The translations under genes and the position numbers were made by a program. From an uncultured Eggerthella sp. (GTDB taxonomy: Bacteria; Actinomycetota; Coriobacteriia; Coriobacteriales; Eggerthellaceae), in NCBI GenBank assembly GCA_900538545.1, contig UPYK01000006.1, positions 1 to 64,000 of the forward strand: a stretch of 64,000 nt of DNA, read 5' to 3'. The notes below the pieces were generated by a model. The model had not been told where the DNA came from. It worked only from the letters and a program-made list of their open reading frames with translations, and did not search any database. The stretch's first letter is position 1. Every line of letters starts with the position of its first letter. Shown here piece by piece: positions 7,675 to 17,116 of the stretch.

Positions 7675-10600
7675 ATGCCTCATCTTGGTTCGTCTCTTCA
7701 GCTCCACACTTTCTTGCGATCATCTGCGCAAACGCTGAGCGCTTCTCGCTGCTGCTTGCGCGCTGAACGGCAAAGACGCCCCCAGCGAACAAAACGATTC
7801 GTGCACCTTTTCATGGCGCTCTGCCTAGGGGCATGCCTTGCCTGCCTGGCCTTGCCGGGAATCGCTTCGCCCGCAGAGGCCGATGAGGCGCGCCCTTCTG
7901 CGGCTCGCATACTCTATCATTTCGCCGAACCCGATCAGATAGAGCCGAACGTACCCTTCACCGATCGAACCATCGATCTCACCTCTGTTAGCTCAGGCGA
8001 AAGGTGGTGCGATAGCGAGCATACCTATATCCGCGCGAACTGCCACCCCGCGCTTCTTGCCACCTCAAGCGATGAAGGACGCTTTCGCGTGCTCAAGGAC
8101 TATGCGAGCACGAGCGAAATGGGAAAAGGCGCGCAGGATATCACCGCCGAGGCAACCTATAACGCTGAAGAGGGCATCGTAGAGCTCCCCGCTCACTACG
8201 CCGAGGATGACCTCACTGTTGCGTGGTATGTGCCGATCGACCAAAAGCGCACCGAGCTTCCTGTAAACGTGAAGATCGCAAAATCGATCGATGGTGTTGC
8301 TTCCGAGAAGACCCTCGAGCAGGTTTTCAGCGCCGATGCTCCTACGATCAACCTCAAGCTCTTCGATGACGAAGAGAAAGCCTCGCATGTCGAGACCATT
8401 CGCGTTACGCAAGGAGGCAGCGAGCTTTCGCAATATGTCTATCAAAACGGCTCGATCTGCATAAGCGCTTCGCCACTCGGAGGAACGATCGAAATAGTGC
8501 TGGATGATGGGAACGAAACACAGGCGCAAAGCGAAGACCAGGAGAGCGCTTTCAATACCGAACCTCCCCTGTTCAGCCTCTTCAGCGCCGCGAACCCGGT
8601 GGTAGGAGAGCGCTTCTCCATCGATGCGGATTCCGCCTTCATCCGCACCTGCGAACCTGGCGGGAACATGGCAACGGTCATGGGTTGGCCCGAGAAGAGC
8701 AGCACCTATGGATTCGCCATCCATTTCACCCGCTGCGCGAACCCTGAAGTGGTGAACGCCGACCAAAGACATGTTGCGCCTGGCGGAGTCGTTCACACCC
8801 CCGGAGGAGGCAGTTACGATTACACCTACGTGAAGGGTTGGCACTTCGCTTGGGGTGAGTGCGGCGGAAACGTCGACAACAACGGTGCAGGAGAGCCGAA
8901 GGTACAGAGCGGCTGGGTCGAGGTGACCGCAGTCGATTATGCCACTCAAACGGTGAACTATCGATTCTTCTTAGACGTTTGCTCCGATATCGATGGGCAC
9001 AACATGCAGAATATCGTAGGCACCTTCCAGGTTCACGAAGATCTTGTCGGATATCTCAAATTGGACAAGCAGAGCATACTGCCTGATATTTCGGACAACA
9101 ATCCTTGCTATTCGCTTGCAGGAGCAAAGTATGGCATCTACGCAGACGAAGCATGCACCGATCTCAAGCAAACGCTCACTACCGATGCGCAAGGATGCGC
9201 GCGCTCGAAAGCATTGCCTGTGGGCACCTATTACGTAAAGGAGCTTTCGTCTCCAACCGGCTTCGCGCTCGACACGGTCCCCCATGAGGCGATCGTTTCA
9301 GCTGGTAAAACGAATGAAGTAACGCTCGATGAAGTCCCACAAAACGACCCGACCCCTATCCTGCTCGCTAAGCATGATTCTGACTACGCCTACAACGACA
9401 GCTACAACAACATCCAAGGAGGCGCAAGTTCCTTCGCCGGCGCAGAATTCACGATCCGCTTCTTCCCCACGCTCGAGAGCGAGTATGGCAAGATCGACCC
9501 GCTGCGCACCTGGGTCGTAACGACCGATGAGCGCGGCATCATCGATTTGCGTAAAGGTGATGGCTGCAAGATCAGCGGTGATGATTTCTTCTATGACACC
9601 ACGGGCACGATCACGCTGCCGATAGGCACGTATGAGATCCGCGAAACAAAAGCGCCCACGGGCTACAAGATCAATGAATCGGCCGTCGTACGGACGGTCA
9701 CGGGATGCGCGAACAGCGTGGAAGCGGTCTCGAGCTACAACACCCCGATCATCGTTGACAGCATCATGCGTGGTGGAATTGAACTTGAAAAGCGTGATGC
9801 AGAATCGGGGCTACAAAGCGCCCTTGGATCAGGCACGCTGGACAACACCACCTTCACCATCACCAACAACAATAGCCACGAGGTCAAGGTCGATGGCATC
9901 TTCTATCAGCCAGGAGAAGTATGTGCCACGCTCGTAGCGAAGGAGGGCAAAGCGGCGCTCGCGCCTACCACCCTGCCCTACGGCGAATACACGCTCACCG
10001 AGGTGAGCGCAGGCGATGGCTACAACCTTTCGGATAGCGCCCCGCGACCGTTCAGCATAACTGCCGACGGACAGATCGTTCGCTTCTCCGATAGTGCCGA
10101 AGGCACGCATGAAGGCGCATTCAAGAATTTCGTGAAACGCGGTGATATCAATTTCATCAAAGTTCGTGAGGCGAACAATGAGCGCCTGGTCGGCGTGCCG
10201 TTCAAGATAACGTCGCAGACCACCGGTGAAGCGCACGTAGTCGTCACCGATGCCAATGGCGAGATCGACACTTCTTCTGCCTTCGTGAAACATACGCATG
10301 AGACCAACGCGAACGACGAAGAGGAAGGGCGCAAAGCTGGCCGTGGCGTGTGGTTCGGCAAAGCGAGCGATACCTTCACCACCGAAGCGCGTGATGACCT
10401 GGGTGCTCTCCCTTACGACACCTACACGCTCGAAGAGCTTCCGTGCGCCGCTAACGAAGGGCTCGAGCTTGTAACCACCACGTTCTCGATCTATCGCGAA
10501 CAGCAGCGTCTCGATTTCGGCGTGATCGAAAATCACGATCCCGCACAGCCTTGGATCGTTACCACCGCTTCCGACGCGAATGACCACGACAAGCTCGTGA

Positions 10601-11550
10601 GCATCGCGCAAGAAGGAGCGATCAACGACCACGTGCGCTATGGAAACCTCAAGGCCAACAGCACATACACCTTGCGCGCAACGCTCGTGGATCCTGAAAC
10701 AGGAAGCCAGCTTGAAGGTGCTGCAGGCGAAACAACGTTCACCCCGAGCGCAGCGAGCGGCACGACCGAGGTAAAGATCCCTCTCGATGGTCTTACAGAA
10801 GCACCTCAAGATGTGGTCGTATACGAGACGCTCCTGAAGGATGATGAGGTCATCCTCGAACACCACGAAAGAGACAACAGCGAACAAACCGTGTCAACCA
10901 CAAAGCCACGCATCGCAACGACTGCGCTCGATGAGAGCGATGGCGATCACGAGATATTGAACGACGCCGAAGTGCACGTGATCGATACCGTAGCATTCGA
11001 GAACCTCAGCCCCGGCAAATCGTACCGCGTTATAGGAACACTCATGAAGAAAGAGGCTAACGAACAAGGCGATGTCCAGGCCGTCCCGCTAACCGACGAG
11101 GCAGGCGCTGTTATCTCGAGCGAAACCACCTTCACCCCGCAAGCAGAACATGGCTCGATCGAGGTCTCTTTCAACTTCAATGCAAGCGCACTTGAACCAG
11201 GAACAGAACTGGTCGTCTATGAAAAGCTCCTGTGCGATGAAACCGAGATCGCCACGCATGAAGATCCCGAAGACGAGAATCAGACCGTGCGCATCGTTGC
11301 TCCCGAAGAGCCTCTTACGCCGTCGAACCCCGATGAACCCGTTCCTGCTTCCGAAACCCCTACTCCCGAACAAAAAGGTACCTTTGCCAAGACCGGAAGC
11401 GCTTTGGTGCCCCTGCTCGTAGCAGCGGGGATCGTGGCCCTCAGCGGCGCTGTTCTCGTGGGGATATCCTATCGCCACTACCTGCGTGGGCGTTCCATCA
11501 CAAACGCTATCGCACGCAACATGCTCGGCGATGACCGAAGGCAACCGTAA
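7675..11550 (+). CDS. Cell-surface adhesin/pilin-like protein with SpaA and VaFE domains, FAKTG sorting signal
   Basis: A 1291-residue surface protein. A long basic N-region precedes a signal helix at about residues 42-62. A Cys-containing N-terminal region runs to about 455. It is followed by four SpaA/Cna-B-like beta domains (about 457-560, 561-700, 700-820, 821-957), recognised by endings such as LPVGTYYVKELSSPTGF and IGTYEIRETKAPTGY. Two VaFE-type repeats (about 958-1075 and 1078-1205) follow, each ending VVYE...H..D...QTV, a fold known to form intramolecular Thr-Gln or isopeptide cross-links. The C-terminus has FAKTG (residues 1237-1241), a hydrophobic helix and an Arg-rich tail, a sortase signal lacking the usual LPxTG. 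ATG 7675 is preferred because AAGGAAG lies 5 bp upstream. The next gene follows after 57 bp. Confidence 0.88.
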   Translation: MPHLGSSLQLHTFLRSSAQTLSASRCCLRAERQRRPQRTKRFVHLFMALCLGACLACLALPGIASPAEADEARPSAARILYHFAEPDQIEPNVPFTDRTIDLTSVSSGERWCDSEHTYIRANCHPALLATSSDEGRFRVLKDYASTSEMGKGAQDITAEATYNAEEGIVELPAHYAEDDLTVAWYVPIDQKRTELPVNVKIAKSIDGVASEKTLEQVFSADAPTINLKLFDDEEKASHVETIRVTQGGSELSQYVYQNGSICISASPLGGTIEIVLDDGNETQAQSEDQESAFNTEPPLFSLFSAANPVVGERFSIDADSAFIRTCEPGGNMATVMGWPEKSSTYGFAIHFTRCANPEVVNADQRHVAPGGVVHTPGGGSYDYTYVKGWHFAWGECGGNVDNNGAGEPKVQSGWVEVTAVDYATQTVNYRFFLDVCSDIDGHNMQNIVGTFQVHEDLVGYLKLDKQSILPDISDNNPCYSLAGAKYGIYADEACTDLKQTLTTDAQGCARSKALPVGTYYVKELSSPTGFALDTVPHEAIVSAGKTNEVTLDEVPQNDPTPILLAKHDSDYAYNDSYNNIQGGASSFAGAEFTIRFFPTLESEYGKIDPLRTWVVTTDERGIIDLRKGDGCKISGDDFFYDTTGTITLPIGTYEIRETKAPTGYKINESAVVRTVTGCANSVEAVSSYNTPIIVDSIMRGGIELEKRDAESGLQSALGSGTLDNTTFTITNNNSHEVKVDGIFYQPGEVCATLVAKEGKAALAPTTLPYGEYTLTEVSAGDGYNLSDSAPRPFSITADGQIVRFSDSAEGTHEGAFKNFVKRGDINFIKVREANNERLVGVPFKITSQTTGEAHVVVTDANGEIDTSSAFVKHTHETNANDEEEGRKAGRGVWFGKASDTFTTEARDDLGALPYDTYTLEELPCAANEGLELVTTTFSIYREQQRLDFGVIENHDPAQPWIVTTASDANDHDKLVSIAQEGAINDHVRYGNLKANSTYTLRATLVDPETGSQLEGAAGETTFTPSAASGTTEVKIPLDGLTEAPQDVVVYETLLKDDEVILEHHERDNSEQTVSTTKPRIATTALDESDGDHEILNDAEVHVIDTVAFENLSPGKSYRVIGTLMKKEANEQGDVQAVPLTDEAGAVISSETTFTPQAEHGSIEVSFNFNASALEPGTELVVYEKLLCDETEIATHEDPEDENQTVRIVAPEEPLTPSNPDEPVPASETPTPEQKGTFAKTGSALVPLLVAAGIVALSGAVLVGISYRHYLRGRSITNAIARNMLGDDRRQP

Positions 11551-11607
11551 AGCCAGCACCCCTCCTGACCTGCCCCTTCAATCCCAGAAACGTCCTGGAG
11601 AACCACC

Positions 11608-14172
11608 ATGTTGTCTTCACGCTCTCGGAAATACCTCAGTTTCGCTCTCGTGGCGATCCTGCTGACCATGATCGTATCCTGCCTTCCGCCGCTCAGCTTC
11701 TGTACCGTGCACGATGCAGAAGCAGCCACGCTCAAGCGCGGTGATGTTGCGCGCGCCGCATCGAATGGGATCGTGCTCGACAGCGACCTTCATACCAAGA
11801 CGCCGATCTTCAATAAGACGATGAGCACTACGCAAGAAAAAGATAAGGAGACCTCCGAAAACGTTTATACCTATTCCTACGCTCTCTCTGTTCCCGCAAA
11901 AGGGAATGCTACCTTAGGAACAACCGTCTCAGTGCGTTGGAATGACGTAGGTTTCGATGGCAATGACGACCGAATCGACCTGGTGATCGAATGGCTTCCC
12001 GACTCAAAATGGTATTCAGCAACCTCGATCTCGCGCGTACCTCTCCTTCAGCGCTACACCCAAAACGGGTACCATACCGCCGGCATTTGCGTTGGCGTCA
12101 TAAGCCAAGGAGCAGGGAGCAAAATAAGCTGTGAGGAGCATATACGCATCAACTTCTATAAACATGGGACCACGCAGCGCGCAAAGGGCTCGTTTCTCAC
12201 CAAGTTCACCGACCTCGACCAAGAAGGCTGGGACGGAGCTTACGGCGATCGCTGGTGCGAGTCGATCGAATTCATTTCCGGCTACGGGCAGAACATGTAC
12301 GTTCCCAATGAGAACATCCTGAAGATCGGGAAGAATCGCAACGGCGAAGATGCGACCGACTACCGTGCCGTGCGCGAGATGGATGGTTCAAGCCTGAATT
12401 CAGGGGTGGTCACGCAGCTCGATTCGGGCGCAGAGTTCTGGTATTACTCAACGCACGGGTGGACCGATATTCTGGATCAATTCGATCCTAAAACGATCAC
12501 CCTGCAAGCGGGCAATGGCGGACGCGTGCATTGCGCAGGGAAACAAGACAGCATTGCTGTCGGCTGGCGTGGCAATCGCAGCGTCTCTATCGAAGCAAAT
12601 CGCGGCTACAAGATAGCCGATGTGCGGGTCGATGGACACTCCGTCGGAACACCCAGCTCGTATGCTTTCCAGGATGTCACGACCGGTCGGACGCTTTCCG
12701 CTTCTTTCTCCCCTATTTCCTACACCTTCCGCTTTCACGAAAATGGCGGATCAGGCTCCATGGGGGATCTCATCTTCCACTACGACGAACTCAAGAATCT
12801 TACTCCAAACTCCTTTGTTCGCACGGGCTATCGATTCACCGGATGGAATACCAGCCCCGAGGGAAACGGCACGCCGTATCTTGACCAACAAGAGATAGCC
12901 AATCTCACCTCGGTCGATGGCACCGTGATCGATCTCTATGCGCAATGGGAACCCATTTCTTATCAAGTTTCATTCGATCCGCAAGGCGGAGAAGGCTCGA
13001 TGGCCAATGAGCGCTTTGCCTTCGATGAGCGAAAGGCGCTTCCTTTCAATCGGTTCGCACGACAAGGCTATCTGTTCGCAGGATGGAATACCGATCCTAC
13101 TGGAAACGCCCAGGCATACGCTAACGAACAGGAGGTCTGTAATCTTGCGTCAACTGAAGGCAGCGTGATCACGCTCTATGCCCAGTGGAAGCCCATCAAC
13201 TATTTCGTCTCTTTCGATGCGCATGGCGGCGAAGGCACGATGGATGATCAAGTGCTCACGTTCGATCAACTTGCTCTGCTCAATGCCAATCAGTTCGTTC
13301 TCGAAGGATTCCATTGGTTCAAATGGAATAGCAATCCTTCCGTTCCTGAGACTTGGTACGACGATGAAGCGCCTGTTTTGAATCTCGCCAAACGAGCCAA
13401 CGAAGTCGTTTCACTGTATGCCATTTGGATGGCAAATCGCTGCCTCGTTGTGTTCGAAGGAAACGGCGGCACGGGGCATATGGAGGCGCAATCGTTCGCT
13501 TATAACACCGCCGAACCGCTCCATCCCAATACGTTCGAGAAGGAAGGTGCTCACTGGGTTTCATGGAATACCGCACCCGACGGAACAGGAACAAGCTATG
13601 AGGACGAACAGCTGGTGAAGAACCTCCGCACGGAAGACAACAGCACGGTCATTCTCTACGCTCAATGGGAAGAGGATATGCCAGAAGAACCCGGCGAGCC
13701 CGACCACCCAGACGAGCCAGAAGAACCCGACAACCCCGAAACGCCACCGCAAGACGAATCGAACGAAAACGGGCAAGATCCACCAGCAAACACCACCCCA
13801 GAGGAGAATCAATCTCCCGCTGAAGCAGAACCGTCTGATGATGCTGGCACAAGCGGAGATGCCAGCGATGCCTTGGTACCCGCCGAGCCTCAACCCGAGC
13901 CAGAGCAAAACGATGCGATCGATGCAGAGCAACAAGGTGAAGCCCACGAAGATGAAGCTGAAGCTCCTCAGCAAACAAGCGCTATAAACAACAATGATCC
14001 ATCTGTACCAAAGGCTTCATTCGCCAAGACCGGCGCTGCCACGCTCGGCACCATGTGTGTGGCATTCGTGCTCCTTGTCGGCGGCAATGCAATACTCATC
14101 ATCGGTGCGCACAAACGCAAACGCGCCCGCGAACAGCGCCGTCGCATCTTTCATTCCCTTATCGACTCATGA
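11608..14172 (+). CDS. InlB B-repeat surface protein with FAKTG sorting signal
   Basis: An 854-residue surface protein with a signal peptide (hydrophobic helix about residues 11-30, AEAA cleavage region). The unknown N-terminal domain (about 45-300) is followed by a segment ending GYKIADVRVDG, typical of bacterial repeat domains. Four tandem InlB B-repeats (Listeria-Bacteroides type) begin at residues 371, 451, 531 and 611; each is exactly 80 residues, with F..NGG.G.M, GW or KWN, and LYAQW. An acidic Pro/Glu/Asp-rich spacer of about 110 residues follows, likely spanning the wall. FAKTG (residues 805-809), a hydrophobic helix and a basic tail complete the sorting signal, matching that of the preceding gene. 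Its stop overlaps the sortase start. Confidence 0.88.
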   Translation: MLSSRSRKYLSFALVAILLTMIVSCLPPLSFCTVHDAEAATLKRGDVARAASNGIVLDSDLHTKTPIFNKTMSTTQEKDKETSENVYTYSYALSVPAKGNATLGTTVSVRWNDVGFDGNDDRIDLVIEWLPDSKWYSATSISRVPLLQRYTQNGYHTAGICVGVISQGAGSKISCEEHIRINFYKHGTTQRAKGSFLTKFTDLDQEGWDGAYGDRWCESIEFISGYGQNMYVPNENILKIGKNRNGEDATDYRAVREMDGSSLNSGVVTQLDSGAEFWYYSTHGWTDILDQFDPKTITLQAGNGGRVHCAGKQDSIAVGWRGNRSVSIEANRGYKIADVRVDGHSVGTPSSYAFQDVTTGRTLSASFSPISYTFRFHENGGSGSMGDLIFHYDELKNLTPNSFVRTGYRFTGWNTSPEGNGTPYLDQQEIANLTSVDGTVIDLYAQWEPISYQVSFDPQGGEGSMANERFAFDERKALPFNRFARQGYLFAGWNTDPTGNAQAYANEQEVCNLASTEGSVITLYAQWKPINYFVSFDAHGGEGTMDDQVLTFDQLALLNANQFVLEGFHWFKWNSNPSVPETWYDDEAPVLNLAKRANEVVSLYAIWMANRCLVVFEGNGGTGHMEAQSFAYNTAEPLHPNTFEKEGAHWVSWNTAPDGTGTSYEDEQLVKNLRTEDNSTVILYAQWEEDMPEEPGEPDHPDEPEEPDNPETPPQDESNENGQDPPANTTPEENQSPAEAEPSDDAGTSGDASDALVPAEPQPEPEQNDAIDAEQQGEAHEDEAEAPQQTSAINNNDPSVPKASFAKTGAATLGTMCVAFVLLVGGNAILIIGAHKRKRAREQRRRIFHSLIDS

Positions 14173-14912
14173 GACTGCAACGACGGTCCAACAAACTGAT
14201 GGCAACAGGCCTCTCGCTCGTGCTCGTTGCCCTTGGTTTGTTCATCAGCTTGTTCTTCATGCAAGCGAACGCGAACATCTCTCCCAATCCGAATGGCATC
14301 TCATTCGAACACGATGCTCTTGACGATACGGGAGATACCTATGATGACTTCGTTGAGGTCGATTGGCAGCACTGGCGCACAGTCAATCCTGACCTTATCG
14401 CATGGGTGAATGTTCCTGGAACAGCGATCAACTATCCTATCTTGCGCGGAGTGAAGGATGATCCTTCCTTCTATCTTCACCATGATATCTATCGCAATTA
14501 CAGTGTGTTCGGCGTGCCTTATTTGGACACGAGCGATGATGGCGCTGGCTCTGTCTTGAATGCGATCGTCTACGGACACCACATGGACAACGGCTCGATG
14601 TTCAGCGATTTCGCAAAATACTCCGATGAAACTTACGCGCGCGAGCATGCTACTATTTGCCTGCAAACACCTGCAGGGAAGCAGCGGTTGAGTGTTGCTT
14701 ACGTACGCATCATCAATGGGGATGAGGTCGAAAAGCATACGCGCTTCACTGATGAAGAAGCCTTTTGTGCCTGGTACGAAGATGATCGCTCAAAAGCCTG
14801 CGTCGTACTCGACAACAGCACCGACCCTCCGTTCGCTGTCACCTTCTGCACTTGCTCATACCACGAGTTCAGCAATGAACGCACCCTCGTCGTATGCGCG
14901 CCTATCGACTAA
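14169..14912 (+). CDS. Class B sortase
   Basis: A 247-residue membrane-anchored transpeptidase that should cut the sorting signals of the two upstream proteins and attach them to peptidoglycan or to each other. One N-terminal transmembrane helix (about residues 12-30) is followed by the class B opening DLIAWVNVPGTAINYPI, the catalytic His in YGHHMDNGSMF, the catalytic Cys in CTCSYHEFS and Arg in NERTLVV. Start ATG 14169 overlaps the preceding stop (ATGA), which shows translational coupling and a single operon. Longer upstream in-frame starts lie inside the preceding gene and are unlikely. Class B sortases usually take NPxTN or (S/P)PxTG, so FAKTG substrates would be a variant. Confidence 0.92.
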   Translation: MRLQRRSNKLMATGLSLVLVALGLFISLFFMQANANISPNPNGISFEHDALDDTGDTYDDFVEVDWQHWRTVNPDLIAWVNVPGTAINYPILRGVKDDPSFYLHHDIYRNYSVFGVPYLDTSDDGAGSVLNAIVYGHHMDNGSMFSDFAKYSDETYAREHATICLQTPAGKQRLSVAYVRIINGDEVEKHTRFTDEEAFCAWYEDDRSKACVVLDNSTDPPFAVTFCTCSYHEFSNERTLVVCAPID

Positions 14913-14914
14913 GA

Positions 14915-14943
14915 GACGACAAACTACCCGATCGTTCGACACC
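14915..14943 (+). repeat. 29-bp palindromic repeat unit after the sortase gene
   Basis: The unit (GACGACAAACTACC, then GATCGTTCGACACC) starts 2 bp after the sortase stop codon and runs into TTTT at 14944-14947. Several outer bases no longer pair, so it is a diverged copy of the family. Confidence 0.8.
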
Positions 14944-14953
14944 TTTTGAGCGA

Positions 14954-15111
14954 GCAAGCAGCACGCCTATGGGGCACTTGTAATTACCCGCTATCGCTAT
15001 TCGCTGGCCTTTTCAGGCAAGCTCATGCGCTTCGCTCCCTCGAACAGCCTATTTATATTGAAGTATGCGGACTCAGAGTAATTTAAGTACCCCATGGGCT
15101 CAGCTGCTTGC
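14954..15111 (+). repeat. 158-bp foldback repeat, copy 1
   Basis: The ends are inverted: GCAAGCAGC (14954-14962) and GCTGCTTGC (15103-15111). The pairing continues inward through ATGGGGCACTT and the complement of AAGTACCCCAT. An inner hairpin carries GCCTTTTCAGGC at about 15007-15018. A second copy of the same length and orientation is at 39272-39429. The rest of the gap to 15178 holds no gene or clear signal. Both copies lie a short distance behind the stop of a rightward gene. Confidence 0.85.
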
Positions 15112-15178
15112 TCGACCGGAACCTACAAGCGTCTGAACCGCACGGCTCTCGCTCTTCGCCGATCCGCAAACAACTTCG

Positions 15179-16606
15179 TTAATCTGCTGCAACTAGAGCG
15201 CAGATGTTTTCGATGTGGGTGGTGTGGGGGAACATGTCGACGGGCTGGATAGCTTCGAGCTGATAACCCTGTTCGCGCAAGAAGGCCACATCGCGCGCCT
15301 GCGTTTTCGGATTGCAGGAAATGTAGACGATGCGGCGCGGGTGCAAGCGGGCAGTTGCTTGCAGGAATTCAAGGCTGGCACCTGAACGCGGCGGATCCAT
15401 GAAAAGCACGTCGAGCCCTTCGTCTCTTCCTGCCATCTCGTTCATGAATGCCCCGGCATCCTCAGCTACGAACGATGCATTCTCTATACCGTTATGCTTC
15501 GCATTGTTGCGCGCATCCACGATCGCAGATGCTACCTTGTCCACGCCGACAACCGAGGCATCATCCTTCGCCTCGGCAGGAACCTTCTCCTGCAGCGCTC
15601 GCGCAGCCACCAATCCGATCGTACCGGTGCCACAATAAGCATCAAGAATACGCTCAGTGCCTTGCAGGTGCGCCAGGTCGATCGCTGCCTCGTAGAGCAC
15701 TTCTGTTTGCACCGCGTTCACCTGGTAGAACGAATGAGAGGAAATACGGAAGCTCAATCCGCACAAACGATCAAGGATGAAGCCCGGCCCATAGAGCGTG
15801 CGTTCCTTTCCTTCTCCCAAGATCACGTTCGTTGCGCGCGTATTCACATTCTGAACGATCGTGGTTATCTCAGGACAGCGCTTTACGAGCTCGCGTGCAA
15901 AATTCTTTGCACCTGGAAAACCTTCGCCATTGGTTACGAGCGTTACGAGCACCTCATTCGATCGGTGCCCCACTCGCACGATCGCGTGACGTAAGAACCC
16001 TTTGCCCGTATCTTCGTTGTAGGGCTCGATCCCATAGCGCATCATCAGCAGACGAATCGCTTGAATGATCTTCTTAGCCACCTGGTTTTCGATCAAGCAT
16101 TCATCGGTGGGAATGATGCGATGCGTACCCTGCGCATACATGCCACAGAGGATCTCGCGTTGCTCGCTTCGTTTCTTGGCATTCCGCTTGCCCGCTCTTT
16201 GTTCCTGGGGGTGCTTCGTATCTTTAGTGTGAGTTCTTGAAGCCGTACGTTTCCCTGGTGCATAGGGCGAAATAACCTTGTTGCGATAGTGGAACGGCTC
16301 ATCCATACCAAGGATCGGTTGCATGGTTGCGCCATCTTCTGCAAGCGCGTCCGCGAAGAGCTCCTCGATCTCGGCCTGCTTCGAGGTAAGTTGATCGGCA
16401 TAAGGGATCGTCAGCAGCTGGCAGGCACCACACTGCTTATCAACAGGGCAAAACTGCCCAGCTTTCAGCGCTTTATCGCGCTTCGTGATGCTCGGTTTCG
16501 AATCGGGCTTTCTCGCAGAAGCAGATCTTTTCTTACGCGTAGATCGATTAGCTACGCTGCCCTTCGATCTGCTCTTTGATCTGGCGTTTGATTTCTTTTG
16601 TTCCAT
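15179..16606 (-). CDS. 23S rRNA (uracil-5-)-methyltransferase, TrmA/RlmD family
   Basis: A 475-residue class I SAM methyltransferase of the TrmA/RumA family that methylates uridine C5 in rRNA or tRNA. A Lys/Arg/Ser-rich N-terminal extension precedes the 4Fe-4S cysteine cluster CPVDKQCGACQ. The SAM motif is DAYCGTGTIGL, the substrate loop FMDPPRSG, and the catalytic Cys sits in YISCNPKTQARD. There is no clear ribosome-binding site; ATG 16606 is assumed, with GTG or TTG starts a few codons upstream possible. An additional basic insertion (about residues 120-150) replaces part of the central domain linker. A small unknown gene lies just upstream on the same strand. Confidence 0.88.
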   Translation of the reverse strand: MEQKKSNARSKSRSKGSVANRSTRKKRSASARKPDSKPSITKRDKALKAGQFCPVDKQCGACQLLTIPYADQLTSKQAEIEELFADALAEDGATMQPILGMDEPFHYRNKVISPYAPGKRTASRTHTKDTKHPQEQRAGKRNAKKRSEQREILCGMYAQGTHRIIPTDECLIENQVAKKIIQAIRLLMMRYGIEPYNEDTGKGFLRHAIVRVGHRSNEVLVTLVTNGEGFPGAKNFARELVKRCPEITTIVQNVNTRATNVILGEGKERTLYGPGFILDRLCGLSFRISSHSFYQVNAVQTEVLYEAAIDLAHLQGTERILDAYCGTGTIGLVAARALQEKVPAEAKDDASVVGVDKVASAIVDARNNAKHNGIENASFVAEDAGAFMNEMAGRDEGLDVLFMDPPRSGASLEFLQATARLHPRRIVYISCNPKTQARDVAFLREQGYQLEAIQPVDMFPHTTHIENICALVAAD

Positions 16607-16636
16607 GTGATGAATCACGCACAAGCTTCGAACGAG

Positions 16637-16924
16637 CTAGGCGATACCGCGCTTCACACTACGACGTTTACGCTTAGGCTCTTCAGTCGGTTCACGAAAA
16701 TCGAGCATGAGTTGCTCTTGGATCGCACCTTGCTCAGCTTCAGGAACGCGCTCGATGTCTTTCACCGTCCAGCTGACTGCCCCAGAACCATGCAGCTCGA
16801 GCATCTTGTAGCGTGCGTCTTGGATATTCTGCTTGGATCCAGCGCGATACTCGCTCTCAAACTCGATCGAGCTTGAAGCAGGCGCAGCGCCTTGAGGAGA
16901 AACGATAGTTGCACGGTATTTCAT
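16637..16924 (-). CDS. Hypothetical protein, 95 residues
   Basis: No family is recognised. The protein starts MKYRATIVSPQGAAPASSSI, has a mixed alpha/beta central part (SEYRAGSKQNIQDARYKML) and a strongly basic C-terminus (EEPKRKRRSVKRG). No signal peptide or membrane helix is seen. GGGGAGGGA is well placed upstream of the ATG. It is followed after 30 bp by the RNA methyltransferase gene, so co-transcription is likely and a nucleic-acid-related role is conceivable, but this is only context. Confidence 0.65.
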   Translation of the reverse strand: MKYRATIVSPQGAAPASSSIEFESEYRAGSKQNIQDARYKMLELHGSGAVSWTVKDIERVPEAEQGAIQEQLMLDFREPTEEPKRKRRSVKRGIA

Positions 16925-17116
16925 GATTTATCCCTCCCCTTTTCGCATGCAATCACGTAGCTGAATGCAGCGATGCAATTCCTTCGCGCTAACCTTATCA
17001 TACCCAAGCACAGGCACCCAAAAGCCCAGCAAAAAGAACGTATTGGATCGCTGAAATTCCACGCTTGCGCTTCTTGACTCTCCATCGCGCAAACCTGAAA
17101 TGCACGAACCAGCTTG

